A DNA stretch of 13,286 nucleotides from UBA4874 sp002399435 (lineage in GTDB: Bacteria; Bacillota; Clostridia; Caldicoprobacterales; DTU083), in NCBI GenBank assembly GCA_036823195.1, contig DAISGI010000055.1, positions 1 to 13,286 of the forward strand, given 5' to 3'. Positions 7,230-13,286 of this stretch are shown here, piece by piece (position 1 is the first letter of the stretch; every line of letters begins with the position of its first letter). Made by a program: the position numbers and the translations under genes. Below the pieces are notes generated by a model. It saw only the letters and a list, made by a program, of their open reading frames with translations, was not told where the DNA came from and made no database searches.

Positions 7230-8177
7230 TTGTTGAAGATGCGCAGCTTTTTAAAGCTGGTGGAGATTCAGACCAAAGCGGCCAGCATGGTCCCTTTCGT
7301 TTTTGGCACCGTTTTTGCCTTTTTCCGATACCGGCAGTTTGAATTTTGGAACTTTCTGTTTATGCTGATTTCCCTGCTGAGTTTTGATATGACCACAACG
7401 GCCATCAATAATTATCAGGATTATAAAAAAGCGAAAAAGAAAAAGGGATTCGGCTATGAACGGCATAATGCCATAGTCCGGGATCATCTGAAGGAAACCA
7501 CGGTACAGGCCACGATCCTGGTGCTTTTTGCCATTGCTGTTACCTTCGGGATCCTGCTGTACCGCCGCACCTCTCTTATTGTTTTGATCACCGGGATTGT
7601 CTCCTTTGCCGTTGGTATCCTGTATACCTGCGGGCCGGTTCCGATCTCGCGGATGCCTCTGGGCGAATGTTTTTCCGGCTTCTTTATGGGATTTGTCATC
7701 ATTTTTCTGTCCGTATGGATCCAAATTCCTGATGAGACCCTGGCTTATCTGACTTTTGCCGGCGGGCTGGCGGATCTTCATGTGGACTTCCATGAGCTGC
7801 TGCGCCTTTTTCTGGTGGCCTGGCCGGCCAACGCCTGCATTGCCAATATCATGCTGGCAAACAATATCTGCGATATGGAAGACGACCTGGAAAACAGACG
7901 GTACACGCTTCCGATTTATATCGGGAAGGAAAAAGCCCTGGCCCTGTTTCAGGGCCTCTATTACTCAGCATTTGTCAGTATCCTTCTGCTTTTGATTCCT
8001 GGCATTCTTCCATGGACGGTTCTCCCGGTTCTGTTTACCCTCATTCCGGTCCGAAGAAATATCGATGCTTTCCGGAAGCTTCCGACGAAGAAGGACACAT
8101 TCGTAGTTGCCATCCAAAACTTTCTGCTGATCAATGTTTCCCTGATTCTGCTTGTTGCTGTCGGAATCCTGCTTTGA
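7230..8177 (+). CDS. UbiA-superfamily prenyltransferase, MenA-like
   Basis: A 315-residue membrane protein with about eight hydrophobic segments, as expected for UbiA enzymes, which attach polyprenyl chains to aromatic acceptors in the membrane. The second Asp-rich motif is recognisable: LANNICDMEDDLENRRYTLPIYIG (D215, D219), matching the NDxRDxExD...TLPVxLG of MenA, though the usual Arg is Cys214. The first motif reads INNYQDYKKAKKKKG: N60 and D64 are kept, but the second Asp of DxxxxxD is replaced by a lysine run. This divergent form seems to be a clostridial subfamily, so the acceptor may not be dihydroxynaphthoate. GGGAGAAGG lies 7 bases before a TTG start at 7230. An ATG at 7239 (MRSFLKLVE) also fits the family N-terminus. 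No menaquinone genes are nearby. Confidence 0.85.
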   Translation: MLKMRSFLKLVEIQTKAASMVPFVFGTVFAFFRYRQFEFWNFLFMLISLLSFDMTTTAINNYQDYKKAKKKKGFGYERHNAIVRDHLKETTVQATILVLFAIAVTFGILLYRRTSLIVLITGIVSFAVGILYTCGPVPISRMPLGECFSGFFMGFVIIFLSVWIQIPDETLAYLTFAGGLADLHVDFHELLRLFLVAWPANACIANIMLANNICDMEDDLENRRYTLPIYIGKEKALALFQGLYYSAFVSILLLLIPGILPWTVLPVLFTLIPVRRNIDAFRKLPTKKDTFVVAIQNFLLINVSLILLVAVGILL

Positions 8178-8238
8178 GGACATGATAACCGAACTTTAGC
8201 TGAAAATGGGTCGGAACAGCGTATACTGCAGAAAAATA

Positions 8239-8247
8239 TGCTATAAT
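8239..8247 (+). promoter_or_regulatory. Extended -10 promoter before the transporter gene
   Basis: TGCTATAAT is a perfect extended -10 element (TG, one base, TATAAT). No good -35 box lies upstream, which extended -10 promoters tolerate. Transcription would start near 8254, about 50 bases before the AEC transporter start. Confidence 0.6.
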
Positions 8248-8302
8248 GATTTTCGTAGCTTATTTAAAAAGTCAGCGATAAAAGGGATAAGGGAAAATCA
8301 GT

Positions 8303-9247
8303 GTGGCAGGGGTTCATGCTGCAAAGTTGGGGGTTGCCGTGGAAAGCAGTATTGTTGTTCGTCAGGTCATCGTTTTGTTTTTGGTGCTGCTGGTTGGGCT
8401 GTATTCCAGAAAGAGAAATATCATATCCGCGGATATGGTTGGGAGATTATCCGATCTGCTGCTTCAGGTAACGCAGCCGCTGCTGATCGTTTCTTCCTTT
8501 GATTTTGACTTTTCGGAGGAGATGCTCCGCAACGCCGGACTGGTGTTGCTGTTGTCCCTGGTGATCCATCTGGTTTCCATGCTGGCAGGCAGGTTCCTCT
8601 ATCTGCGCTGGCCGGATTCGACCCGGAATGTATTGAAATACATAACGGTATTTTCCAATTGCGGGTTTATGGGTTTGCCGGTGCTGGACAGCATTTTTGG
8701 CAGCATAGGGGTATTTTATGGCGCCTTGTATTCCATTCCGTTTCAAGTTCTGGCTTTATCCTACGGGGTCATGATTTTTACGGGCAGGAGTGACAGGGAT
8801 GCCCTGAAAAAGATTCTGACCCACCCCATCCTTCTTTCCGTTGTCGTTGGCATGCTTCTCTTTCTTTTCCAGATTCCGCTGCCGGATGTGGTGATGCAGG
8901 CTGTTTCCATGGTGGGATCCATGACGACGCCTCTTTCCATGCTAATCGTCGGGTCTTTGCTGGCAGAGGTGCCGGTACGGGAGCTGTTTCGGGGGAAGGA
9001 AATTTATTACGGGAGTGTCGTGCGGCTGATCGTTCTTCCCTTGCTGGTTTATGCCATGCTGAGCCCCCTGAGGCTGCCAAAGGACGTATTGCATGTCTGT
9101 GTCATTCTGACTGCCATGCCTGCCGCAGCCAATGCTGCAATTTATTCGAGAAAATATGGCGGGGATGCCGGCCTGGCTTCCCGATGCATCAGCATTTCCA
9201 CCATTTTATCCATTTTTACCATACCGTTGATTCTCATGATTTTTTGA
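8303..9247 (+). CDS. AEC family transporter (auxin efflux carrier-like)
   Basis: A membrane protein of up to 314 residues with about ten hydrophobic segments, typical of AEC/BART permeases. In bacteria these often export or exchange organic acids such as malate; the substrate here is not readable. Landmarks include RQVIVLFLVLLVGLYSRKR (first helix and loop), LLQVTQPLLIVSSF, the FSNCGFMGLPVLDSIFG motif in the middle, the MTTPLSMLIVGSLLAE stretch and the terminal AMPAAANAAIYSRKYGGD motif, all classic for the family. The GTG at 8303 has GGGATAAGGGA upstream. A second GTG at 8339 (before ESSIVVRQ) gives a length closer to relatives and has GGGGG five bases upstream, so either may be used. A 111-bp gap separates it from the next gene's start. 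Confidence 0.9.
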   Translation: MAGVHAAKLGVAVESSIVVRQVIVLFLVLLVGLYSRKRNIISADMVGRLSDLLLQVTQPLLIVSSFDFDFSEEMLRNAGLVLLLSLVIHLVSMLAGRFLYLRWPDSTRNVLKYITVFSNCGFMGLPVLDSIFGSIGVFYGALYSIPFQVLALSYGVMIFTGRSDRDALKKILTHPILLSVVVGMLLFLFQIPLPDVVMQAVSMVGSMTTPLSMLIVGSLLAEVPVRELFRGKEIYYGSVVRLIVLPLLVYAMLSPLRLPKDVLHVCVILTAMPAAANAAIYSRKYGGDAGLASRCISISTILSIFTIPLILMIF

Positions 9248-9358
9248 ACACAGGCGGTGAGGATTGTCCTTGACAGGCCATGTGGGATGAGAGATGCCAA
9301 AATCGTTGAGGGAAAGTCGGAGAAACGGTTTTATACAAAAGAATGGAAGGTGTTTCAA

Positions 9359-10183
9359 ATGGTTCCGGAAGTCATCCAGGTCTGGTCCAAAAATAACGTA
9401 TATCAGCATATTGAGGTATTATGCCGCAATCGGGAAAAGCGAAACAAATACGGGGAGTTTTTTGTGGAAGGTGTGAATCCCATTTCCCGCCTGGTGGAGA
9501 ACAAATGGAGCATTCACTCTCTGATCTATACGCAGGATGTCCGCCTGTCCGAATGGGCACGGAACATCCTGAAAACAGCCGGGGCAAGGGAACACATCGA
9601 ATTGCCGGCAGCCCTTATGGCGGAGCTCAGTGACAAGGAGGAGCCTTCGGAATTGCTGGCGGTGGCCGACATGCCGGATAACTCCCTTTCCCGGATTCGG
9701 ATTCACGATCATCTGCTGCTTGTGTTGTTTGACCGTCCTTCTGATTATGGAAATCTGGGAACCATTATACGGACCTGTGATTCCTTCCGGGCAGACGGGC
9801 TGATTCTGACCGGCCATTGCGTCGATCTTTATGATCCGCGCACGATCCGGGCCAGTGTCGGCTCCCTTTTTACCTTACCGGTCCTCCGGCTGCCGTCCCA
9901 TAAGGAACTGCTGCCCTGGCTGACTGGGATCCGGAGTGCCCTGCCGGGGTTTCACATTGTCGGCTCGGACGAAAAGGCGGATACCGATCTTGCGGATCAT
10001 GACTTCACTGCTCCCACTGCTCTCGTTCTCGGAAACGAAACCAGCGGTATGAGCCAAAGCTATCGCAGCCTGTGTGACAGTATGGTTCAGATTCCAATCC
10101 ATGGTTCCGCTTCTTCCCTGAATGTGGCATGTGCAGCATCGATTCTGCTGTATGAGACTGACCGGCAGAGACGCCGGTTATAG
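9359..10183 (+). CDS. SpoU/TrmH family RNA 2'-O-methyltransferase
   Basis: A 274-residue SPOUT-class enzyme that transfers a methyl group from S-adenosylmethionine to a ribose 2'-OH in rRNA or tRNA. An N-terminal substrate-binding part (KNNVYQHIEVLCRNREKRNKYGEFFVEG, then SELLAVADMP) precedes the knotted catalytic domain. All three motifs are present: motif 1 DYGNLGTIIRTCDSF (N132, R138), motif 2 LVLGNETSGM (N226, E227) and motif 3 IPIHGSASSLNVACAAS (N255). I choose the ATG at 9359 because GGAAGG lies 8 bases upstream and the N-terminus then matches relatives. An upstream in-frame ATG at 9257 adds a non-conserved basic tail. The target nucleotide cannot be told from sequence. The gene ends in a perfect hairpin (ACCGGC/GCCGGT, 10161-10178) without a T-run. 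Confidence 0.9.
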   Translation: MVPEVIQVWSKNNVYQHIEVLCRNREKRNKYGEFFVEGVNPISRLVENKWSIHSLIYTQDVRLSEWARNILKTAGAREHIELPAALMAELSDKEEPSELLAVADMPDNSLSRIRIHDHLLLVLFDRPSDYGNLGTIIRTCDSFRADGLILTGHCVDLYDPRTIRASVGSLFTLPVLRLPSHKELLPWLTGIRSALPGFHIVGSDEKADTDLADHDFTAPTALVLGNETSGMSQSYRSLCDSMVQIPIHGSASSLNVACAASILLYETDRQRRRL

Positions 10184-10217
10184 TATCACCCGGGTATAAT
10201 AAAAAAGGAGGGCTCTA

Positions 10218-10442
10218 ATGGACCGCAATGATATTGATCGGGAGAAGAAAAAGCAGTGTATCGAGGACATCAAGGTTTATTTTGAAAACGAAAGGGACGA
10301 GGTCATAGGGGATATGGCTGCCGAGCTCTTTCTGGGATTTATCCTGGAGAAAATCGCTCCGGTTATTTATAATCGGGCATTGGAAGATGTGTACCGCTTT
10401 TTGGACGATAGGCTGGATGATCTGTTTGTCCTGGAGAAATAA
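10218..10442 (+). CDS. DUF2164 family small protein
   Basis: A 74-residue acidic, helical, soluble protein matching DUF2164 over its full length. It has a charged N-terminus, the central EVIGDMAAELFLGFILEKIAPVIYNRALEDV core, and a C-terminal DDRLDDLFVL helix. The function of the family is unknown. The ATG follows AGGAGG by about 8 bases. A TATAAT at 10195-10200 lies so close to the ribosome site that it is unlikely to serve as promoter. The gene is 34 bases after the methyltransferase stop, so the two are probably co-transcribed. Confidence 0.85.
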   Translation: MDRNDIDREKKKQCIEDIKVYFENERDEVIGDMAAELFLGFILEKIAPVIYNRALEDVYRFLDDRLDDLFVLEK

Positions 10443-10541
10443 TGGATTGGTCAATTGCATACCCCTAAGCAGACGTCTGAAAAAGTAAAATCAAAGCGCA
10501 ATAAATGCAAAAAAATGAAATGATTATGTGAACGTCAATTC

Positions 10542-10622
10542 GTTTATAAACAATATTAATTACAAAATTAAATATATCAAAATAGAGTTGACAATATTGA
10601 AATACTGTGTTTAAATATAAAC
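10542..10622 (+). promoter_or_regulatory. Operator-like palindromes before the DUF2089 gene
   Basis: GTTTATAAAC (10542-10551) is a perfect 10-bp palindrome. GTTTAAATATAAAC (10609-10622), with the same outer halves, overlaps the -10 box of the promoter. The sequence ACAATATT occurs next to the first (10550-10557) and again just after the -35 box (10591-10598). Paired sites of this kind could bind a regulator, possibly the DUF2089 protein itself; this is inferred. The rest of 10443-10622 is very AT-rich and holds one further palindrome, CAGACGTCTG at 10470-10479. Confidence 0.35.
10588..10616 (+). promoter_or_regulatory. Promoter of the DUF2089/solenoid operon
   Basis: A perfect -35 TTGACA (10588-10593) is followed by a 17-base spacer and TTAAAT (10611-10616; 4 of 6 matches to TATAAT). 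Transcription would start near 10623, giving a leader of only about 15 bases that begins with the ribosome site GGAGGTGAT. Confidence 0.7.
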
Positions 10623-10637
10623 ATGGAGGTGATAAAT

Positions 10638-11051
10638 ATGAGATATCAGGTGCCGGGGAAGTGCAGTATCTGCGGGCATGAAATTACCATCACCGGGTTT
10701 GTCTGCAGTCATTGTCATACCAGAACGGAAGGCGAGTTTACTCCCTGCCGGTTTTGCAGCCTGGAGCGGGAGCAGGCGGACTTCATCGAGGCATTCCTCA
10801 AATGCAGGGGGAATATCAAGGACGTGGAAAAGGAACTTGGATTATCCTATCCCACGATCCGCAATCGTCTGGACGAAGTGCTGCAGGCCCTGAACCTGTC
10901 AGCAAAAGGAGCGACGGCAGAGCCTGCACCGGTTCAGCAGAACTCGCCGGATGAAAAGGAAACAGCTGAGATTCTGAATGCATTGGAAAAAGGTGAGATC
11001 AGCCCGCAGGAAGCACTCAACAGGCTAAAAGGGAGGAGCAAAAGCAAGTAA
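10638..11051 (+). CDS. DUF2089 zinc-ribbon/HTH regulator
   Basis: A 137-residue DUF2089 protein, probably a DNA-binding regulator. Three CxxC pairs fill the N-terminus: C9/C12, C23/C26 and C37/C40, of which the first two look like a zinc ribbon. A helix-turn-helix follows (about 47-86, GNIKDVEKELGLSYPTIRNRLDEV), resembling phage-type or sigma-region HTHs. After a Pro/Gln-rich linker comes a short helical module (about 108-131, EILNALEKGEISPQEALNRLKG). This resembles the YvlB/SHOCT-like module at the N-terminus of the next protein. The start at 10638 has a perfect GGAGGTGAT four bases upstream. The ATG at 10623 lies at the expected transcript start and would put the ribosome site inside the gene, so I reject it. 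It is likely autoregulated, judging by operator-like palindromes over its promoter. Confidence 0.87.
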   Translation: MRYQVPGKCSICGHEITITGFVCSHCHTRTEGEFTPCRFCSLEREQADFIEAFLKCRGNIKDVEKELGLSYPTIRNRLDEVLQALNLSAKGATAEPAPVQQNSPDEKETAEILNALEKGEISPQEALNRLKGRSKSK

Positions 11052-11124
11052 GGGAAAACCAGGCCATTGGAGAGAAAGACGGCTGCTGAAGGCCTGAAGG
11101 CATAAAAATAAGGAGGGTTTCAAA

Positions 11125-12162
11125 ATGAGTGAGGAGAGGTTACGGATTCTGGAAATGTTCAAGGCCGGGAAACTGAATATGGAGGAAACCATGGATCTGC
11201 TGGAGGCACTTGGGACTTCGAAGGAGGATGGGGAGGCAGACCCGGAGGCGGAAGGTACGAATCAATACGGTGAATCGCAGGAAGATGCTTCGCAGGAAGA
11301 TGCTTCGCAGAAAGACGCTTCGCAGGATGATGCTCCGCATTCTTCTCATCACGCGGGGAGTGGAGAAAAAGGGGAAAATATATTCATCCGTTCCCATGCG
11401 CGCTATGATGGTGAAATAAAAACCGGTCAACTTAGCATTTCCGGCATGGGCAGCTTTACCGGCCCCGTTTCTGCGGATCAGATCAGTATTTCCGGCATGG
11501 CAGATTTTCAGAAGGACGTTCAGGCGGACAGGATCAGTGTGGCAGGGAAATTCAAAGGCCATGGGAAGGTCAAAGGGGACAGGATTTCCATTTCGGGAAT
11601 GGGAGAGTTTCAATCCGATGTGGAGGCGGATCAATTGTCTGTCAGCGGTCAGTCCAGGATAGAAGGCAATCTGCATTGCGATTCCCTGGCAGTTTCCGGT
11701 GGTATAAAGATAAAAGAGGAAATATCAGCGGACAGTATATCCGTCAGTGGAAGTTGCCGTACAAAGCGTGGCATTCATACGGACCGGATCCGACTGGCCG
11801 GGTTTTTGCAGACCGGCGGGGATGTGGAGACCGATCAGTTCCTGTCCAAAGGCGGTTTTGCGATTCAGGGACGGCTTGTTTCAGACGGCATACATATTGA
11901 ATTAAATAACAACAGTCAGGTAAAGGGAGACATGGTTGCCGATCATGTTGTTGTAGAAAAAGGAAAGACCGTAACAGAAGCAGAACTGGAAGTGAACAGC
12001 ATTCAGGCCGATGTCATTCAGGTTGTCCATACCCGGGCAGATCTGCTCATGGGAACGAATATTCGGATCGGGGAAGGCTGTGAGATAGGGAAAGTGGAGT
12101 ATGACGGAGATCTGATCGTTGAGAATGGGGCAATTGTTCATCAGCAGATCAGGAAGGATTGA
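11125..12162 (+). CDS. Polymer-forming bactofilin-like beta-solenoid protein with YvlB-type N-terminal domain
   Basis: A 345-residue soluble protein in three parts. Residues 4-29 (RLRILEMFKAGKLNMEETMDLLEAL) form the two-helix SHOCT-like module seen at the N-terminus of YvlB-type proteins. Residues 30-83 are an acidic, disordered linker with EDASQ repeats. From 103 to 255 lie nine ungapped repeats of exactly 17 residues, consensus (I/L)S(I/V)SG, a variable part, then (V/I)xADx, followed by a more degenerate solenoid to about 340. This pattern fits a right-handed beta-helix like bactofilins and DUF4097-type adhesin domains, so the protein may polymerise in the cytoplasm or near the membrane; no signal peptide or membrane helix is seen. 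AAGGAGGG lies 7 bases before the ATG. It is 73 bases behind the DUF2089 gene with no terminator between, so both share the promoter at 10588. Function is unproven. Confidence 0.75.
   Translation: MSEERLRILEMFKAGKLNMEETMDLLEALGTSKEDGEADPEAEGTNQYGESQEDASQEDASQKDASQDDAPHSSHHAGSGEKGENIFIRSHARYDGEIKTGQLSISGMGSFTGPVSADQISISGMADFQKDVQADRISVAGKFKGHGKVKGDRISISGMGEFQSDVEADQLSVSGQSRIEGNLHCDSLAVSGGIKIKEEISADSISVSGSCRTKRGIHTDRIRLAGFLQTGGDVETDQFLSKGGFAIQGRLVSDGIHIELNNNSQVKGDMVADHVVVEKGKTVTEAELEVNSIQADVIQVVHTRADLLMGTNIRIGEGCEIGKVEYDGDLIVENGAIVHQQIRKD
11281..11340 (+). repeat. 15-bp tandem repeat coding EDASQ units
   Basis: Four units of 15 bp: the first two (11281-11295, 11296-11310) are identical, the third has two changes and the fourth is more divergent. 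They code EDASQ, EDASQ, KDASQ and DDAPH, and a partial unit (ESQ) lies just before. The unit length keeps the reading frame, so copy-number change would only lengthen or shorten the linker. Confidence 0.9.
11431..11889 (+). repeat. Nine 51-bp coding repeats (17-residue solenoid rungs)
   Basis: Residues 103-255 of the solenoid protein divide into nine consecutive 17-residue units with no insertion or deletion. The first, second and fourth share ISISGM followed by DV.AD or VSAD, and are similar at DNA level too (for example ATTTCCGGCATGG twice). Later units drift but keep the (I/L)-x-(V/L)-(S/A)-G spacing. Confidence 0.85.
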
Positions 12163-12255
12163 CTGCATTTCCATTTTTCATCCGTATTGCATCACCAAAA
12201 AGGGTATTGATTTAGGTGTTTTCCAGGTCTTTTGGCGTGAAGGAGAGGATAGTAA

Positions 12256-13286
12256 ATGTATTTATATCGATATCGTCTGAAGCTTTTTCTGATTGCCATG
12301 GGATTATGTCTGGATGCCATGCTGGCATTGGCTTTTGCTTCCTGTCTGTCCTATCTTGTTGATAATATATTGATTGGAGGGAAGGAAGCTCTTTTTCCTT
12401 CCTGGGTTCTTGGGACGGTCCTTATAACCATTTGCAGCTGTTTATCCAATATTTACATGAACCGCTTCCTGCCTCTAAAGGAAGAATTGAATGCATCTAT
12501 TGTGACATCAAGGAATACACTCATGAATCTTTTGAATCTCAATTATAAAAACTACAGCCGAAATGACAAAGGATATTATTATAATGTGGTGACGAACTGT
12601 GCTTTTGCCTATGGGGAAATAACGACCAATCTGTATACCTACTGGATTGCGAATATTATAATTGTTCTGGCAGTTATGGGAATCAATTTTTACATTAACC
12701 CGATGATAGGCGCATTGTTTGTGCTGTATATTCCCATTACACTGGCTGCTACCATAAAGCCCAGCCAAATCAGCAGTGATTTTCAGAAAAAAGGAATGCC
12801 AACGCAGGATGCCTATTTAAATGAAACCAGACGAATCATCGAATCCAAGCGGGAAATCAACATAAGCAGAACGAAAGATTACTTCATTCATCGGTACAGG
12901 AAAATCTCAGGGCAGTATTTGAATTTCATTACAAAATTCAGATTTTACGAAATTTTGTCAACGGCTCTGCCAGCCACGGTAAGTAAGTTTTACAGTATTT
13001 TGATTCTTTCGGTATCTGCGGTCCTGTGCTTCCATGGAAAAATGACCGTGGGCTCCATTCTGTTCATCTATCAGGTTCTCAATTATGTTTCCGATCCCAT
13101 ATCCGCTGTTTTTGATTCCCTGATAAGGAAAAAGGTAAACCAGACGAATATCAGCCGTGTGGAAACGATACATGAACAGGCAAAAGAGCCATCCGGATTT
13201 GAACGTCTACGCGCCACGGACCATCTGGTGGATGCTTCCTCTTTTTCATTGTATCGGGACGACCGGGAGAAAGATCTTTTATTTAA
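12256..13286 (+). CDS. ABC exporter, membrane domain (partial, runs off window)
   Basis: An open frame of 343 codons runs from the ATG at 12256 to the window end without a stop. AAGGAGAGG lies 7 bases before the start. The product has the layout of a type-1 ABC exporter membrane domain. It shows hydrophobic segments near residues 8-30, 45-65, 131-168 (two helices), 236-262 and 266-285, with long polar intracellular stretches between (85-125 and 175-235). TVGSILFIYQVLNYVSDPISAVFDSLIRKKVNQTNISRVE is the usual final helix and coupling segment of such exporters. The ATP-binding domain would begin at or after the window end, so no Walker A is visible. The cargo could be a peptide, lipid or drug. 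This gene is AT-richer than its neighbours (for example 18 G+C in 60 bases at 12541-12600, against 39 in 60 at 4141-4200). Confidence 0.82.
   Translation, partial: MYLYRYRLKLFLIAMGLCLDAMLALAFASCLSYLVDNILIGGKEALFPSWVLGTVLITICSCLSNIYMNRFLPLKEELNASIVTSRNTLMNLLNLNYKNYSRNDKGYYYNVVTNCAFAYGEITTNLYTYWIANIIIVLAVMGINFYINPMIGALFVLYIPITLAATIKPSQISSDFQKKGMPTQDAYLNETRRIIESKREINISRTKDYFIHRYRKISGQYLNFITKFRFYEILSTALPATVSKFYSILILSVSAVLCFHGKMTVGSILFIYQVLNYVSDPISAVFDSLIRKKVNQTNISRVETIHEQAKEPSGFERLRATDHLVDASSFSLYRDDREKDLLF

Noticed and set aside
9257..9358. Upstream in-frame extension of the RNA methyltransferase gene
   Set aside because: The extension is not family-like, and a good ribosome site precedes the ATG at 9359.
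10161..10178. Perfect hairpin ACCGGC/GCCGGT at the end of the RNA methyltransferase gene
   Set aside because: No T-run follows, and it lies mostly inside coding sequence, so it is not called a terminator.
10195..10200. TATAAT before the DUF2164 gene
   Set aside because: There is no matching -35 box, and transcription would start inside or just before the ribosome site.
10470..10479. Palindrome CAGACGTCTG after the DUF2164 gene
   Set aside because: A 10-bp palindrome without loop or T-run is not a terminator; it may be chance or a binding site, with no further support.
11059..11095. CAGGCC...GGCCTG inverted repeat between the DUF2089 and solenoid genes
   Set aside because: The stem is only 6 bp with a loop of about 25 bases and no T-run; probably chance.
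1..13286. Search for CRISPR arrays, tRNA or rRNA genes, transposases and integrases
   Set aside because: No spaced direct repeats, cloverleaf-like segments or recombinase motifs were seen; the tandem repeats present have no spacers.

Overview
The window looks like a chromosomal segment of a low-to-mid GC Gram-positive anaerobe of the Clostridia, most likely Lachnospiraceae or a close relative. The reasons are strong AGGAGG-type ribosome sites, TTGACA/TATAAT promoters, use of TTG and GTG starts, and protein families typical of that group (DUF4091, M29 aminopeptidase, Fe-S helicase-nuclease, divergent MenA-like UbiA, DUF2164, DUF2089 with a YvlB-type partner). This assignment is inferred from protein style, not from a marker gene. 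I see no rRNA, tRNA, CRISPR array, insertion sequence or phage gene.

Left part (1-3310). A DUF4091 glycoside-hydrolase-like protein is read rightward and ends at a clear intrinsic terminator. Facing it on the minus strand are a sugar phosphate isomerase/epimerase (TIM barrel) with an excellent sigma-A promoter, a possible 33-residue protein just after it (absent from ordinary length-filtered gene calls), and, upstream, a one-domain methylguanine-DNA methyltransferase. The DUF4091 and isomerase genes suggest a carbohydrate-use locus.

Middle part (3310-7070). A 177-bp divergent region holds a perfect palindrome that reads as a -10 box on both strands, two small hairpins and a seven-codon leader ORF. 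It precedes an M29 metallo-aminopeptidase. The aminopeptidase stop codon overlaps the likely TTG start of a 787-residue protein that fuses a RecB/Cas4-type PD-(D/E)XK nuclease to an XPD/DinG-type Fe-S helicase. Three copies of a 20-bp tandem repeat begin at the helicase stop codon.

Right-middle part (7230-10442). Four rightward genes follow: a MenA-like UbiA prenyltransferase with an eroded first Asp-rich motif, an AEC-family transporter behind an extended -10 promoter, a SpoU/TrmH-type RNA methyltransferase and a small DUF2164 protein. They are housekeeping-like and not obviously one pathway.

Right part (10443-13286). An AT-rich 180-bp region with a TTGACA promoter and operator-like palindromes drives a DUF2089 zinc-ribbon/HTH regulator, followed by a 345-residue polymer-forming protein. 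That protein has a YvlB-like N-terminal helical domain, a linker coded by 15-bp tandem repeats, and nine exact 17-residue beta-solenoid repeats resembling bactofilins. The C-terminus of the regulator and the N-terminus of the solenoid protein appear to carry the same short helical module, which suggests they communicate. This is the most interesting part of the window. The last gene, cut by the window end, is an ABC exporter membrane domain in noticeably AT-richer DNA.
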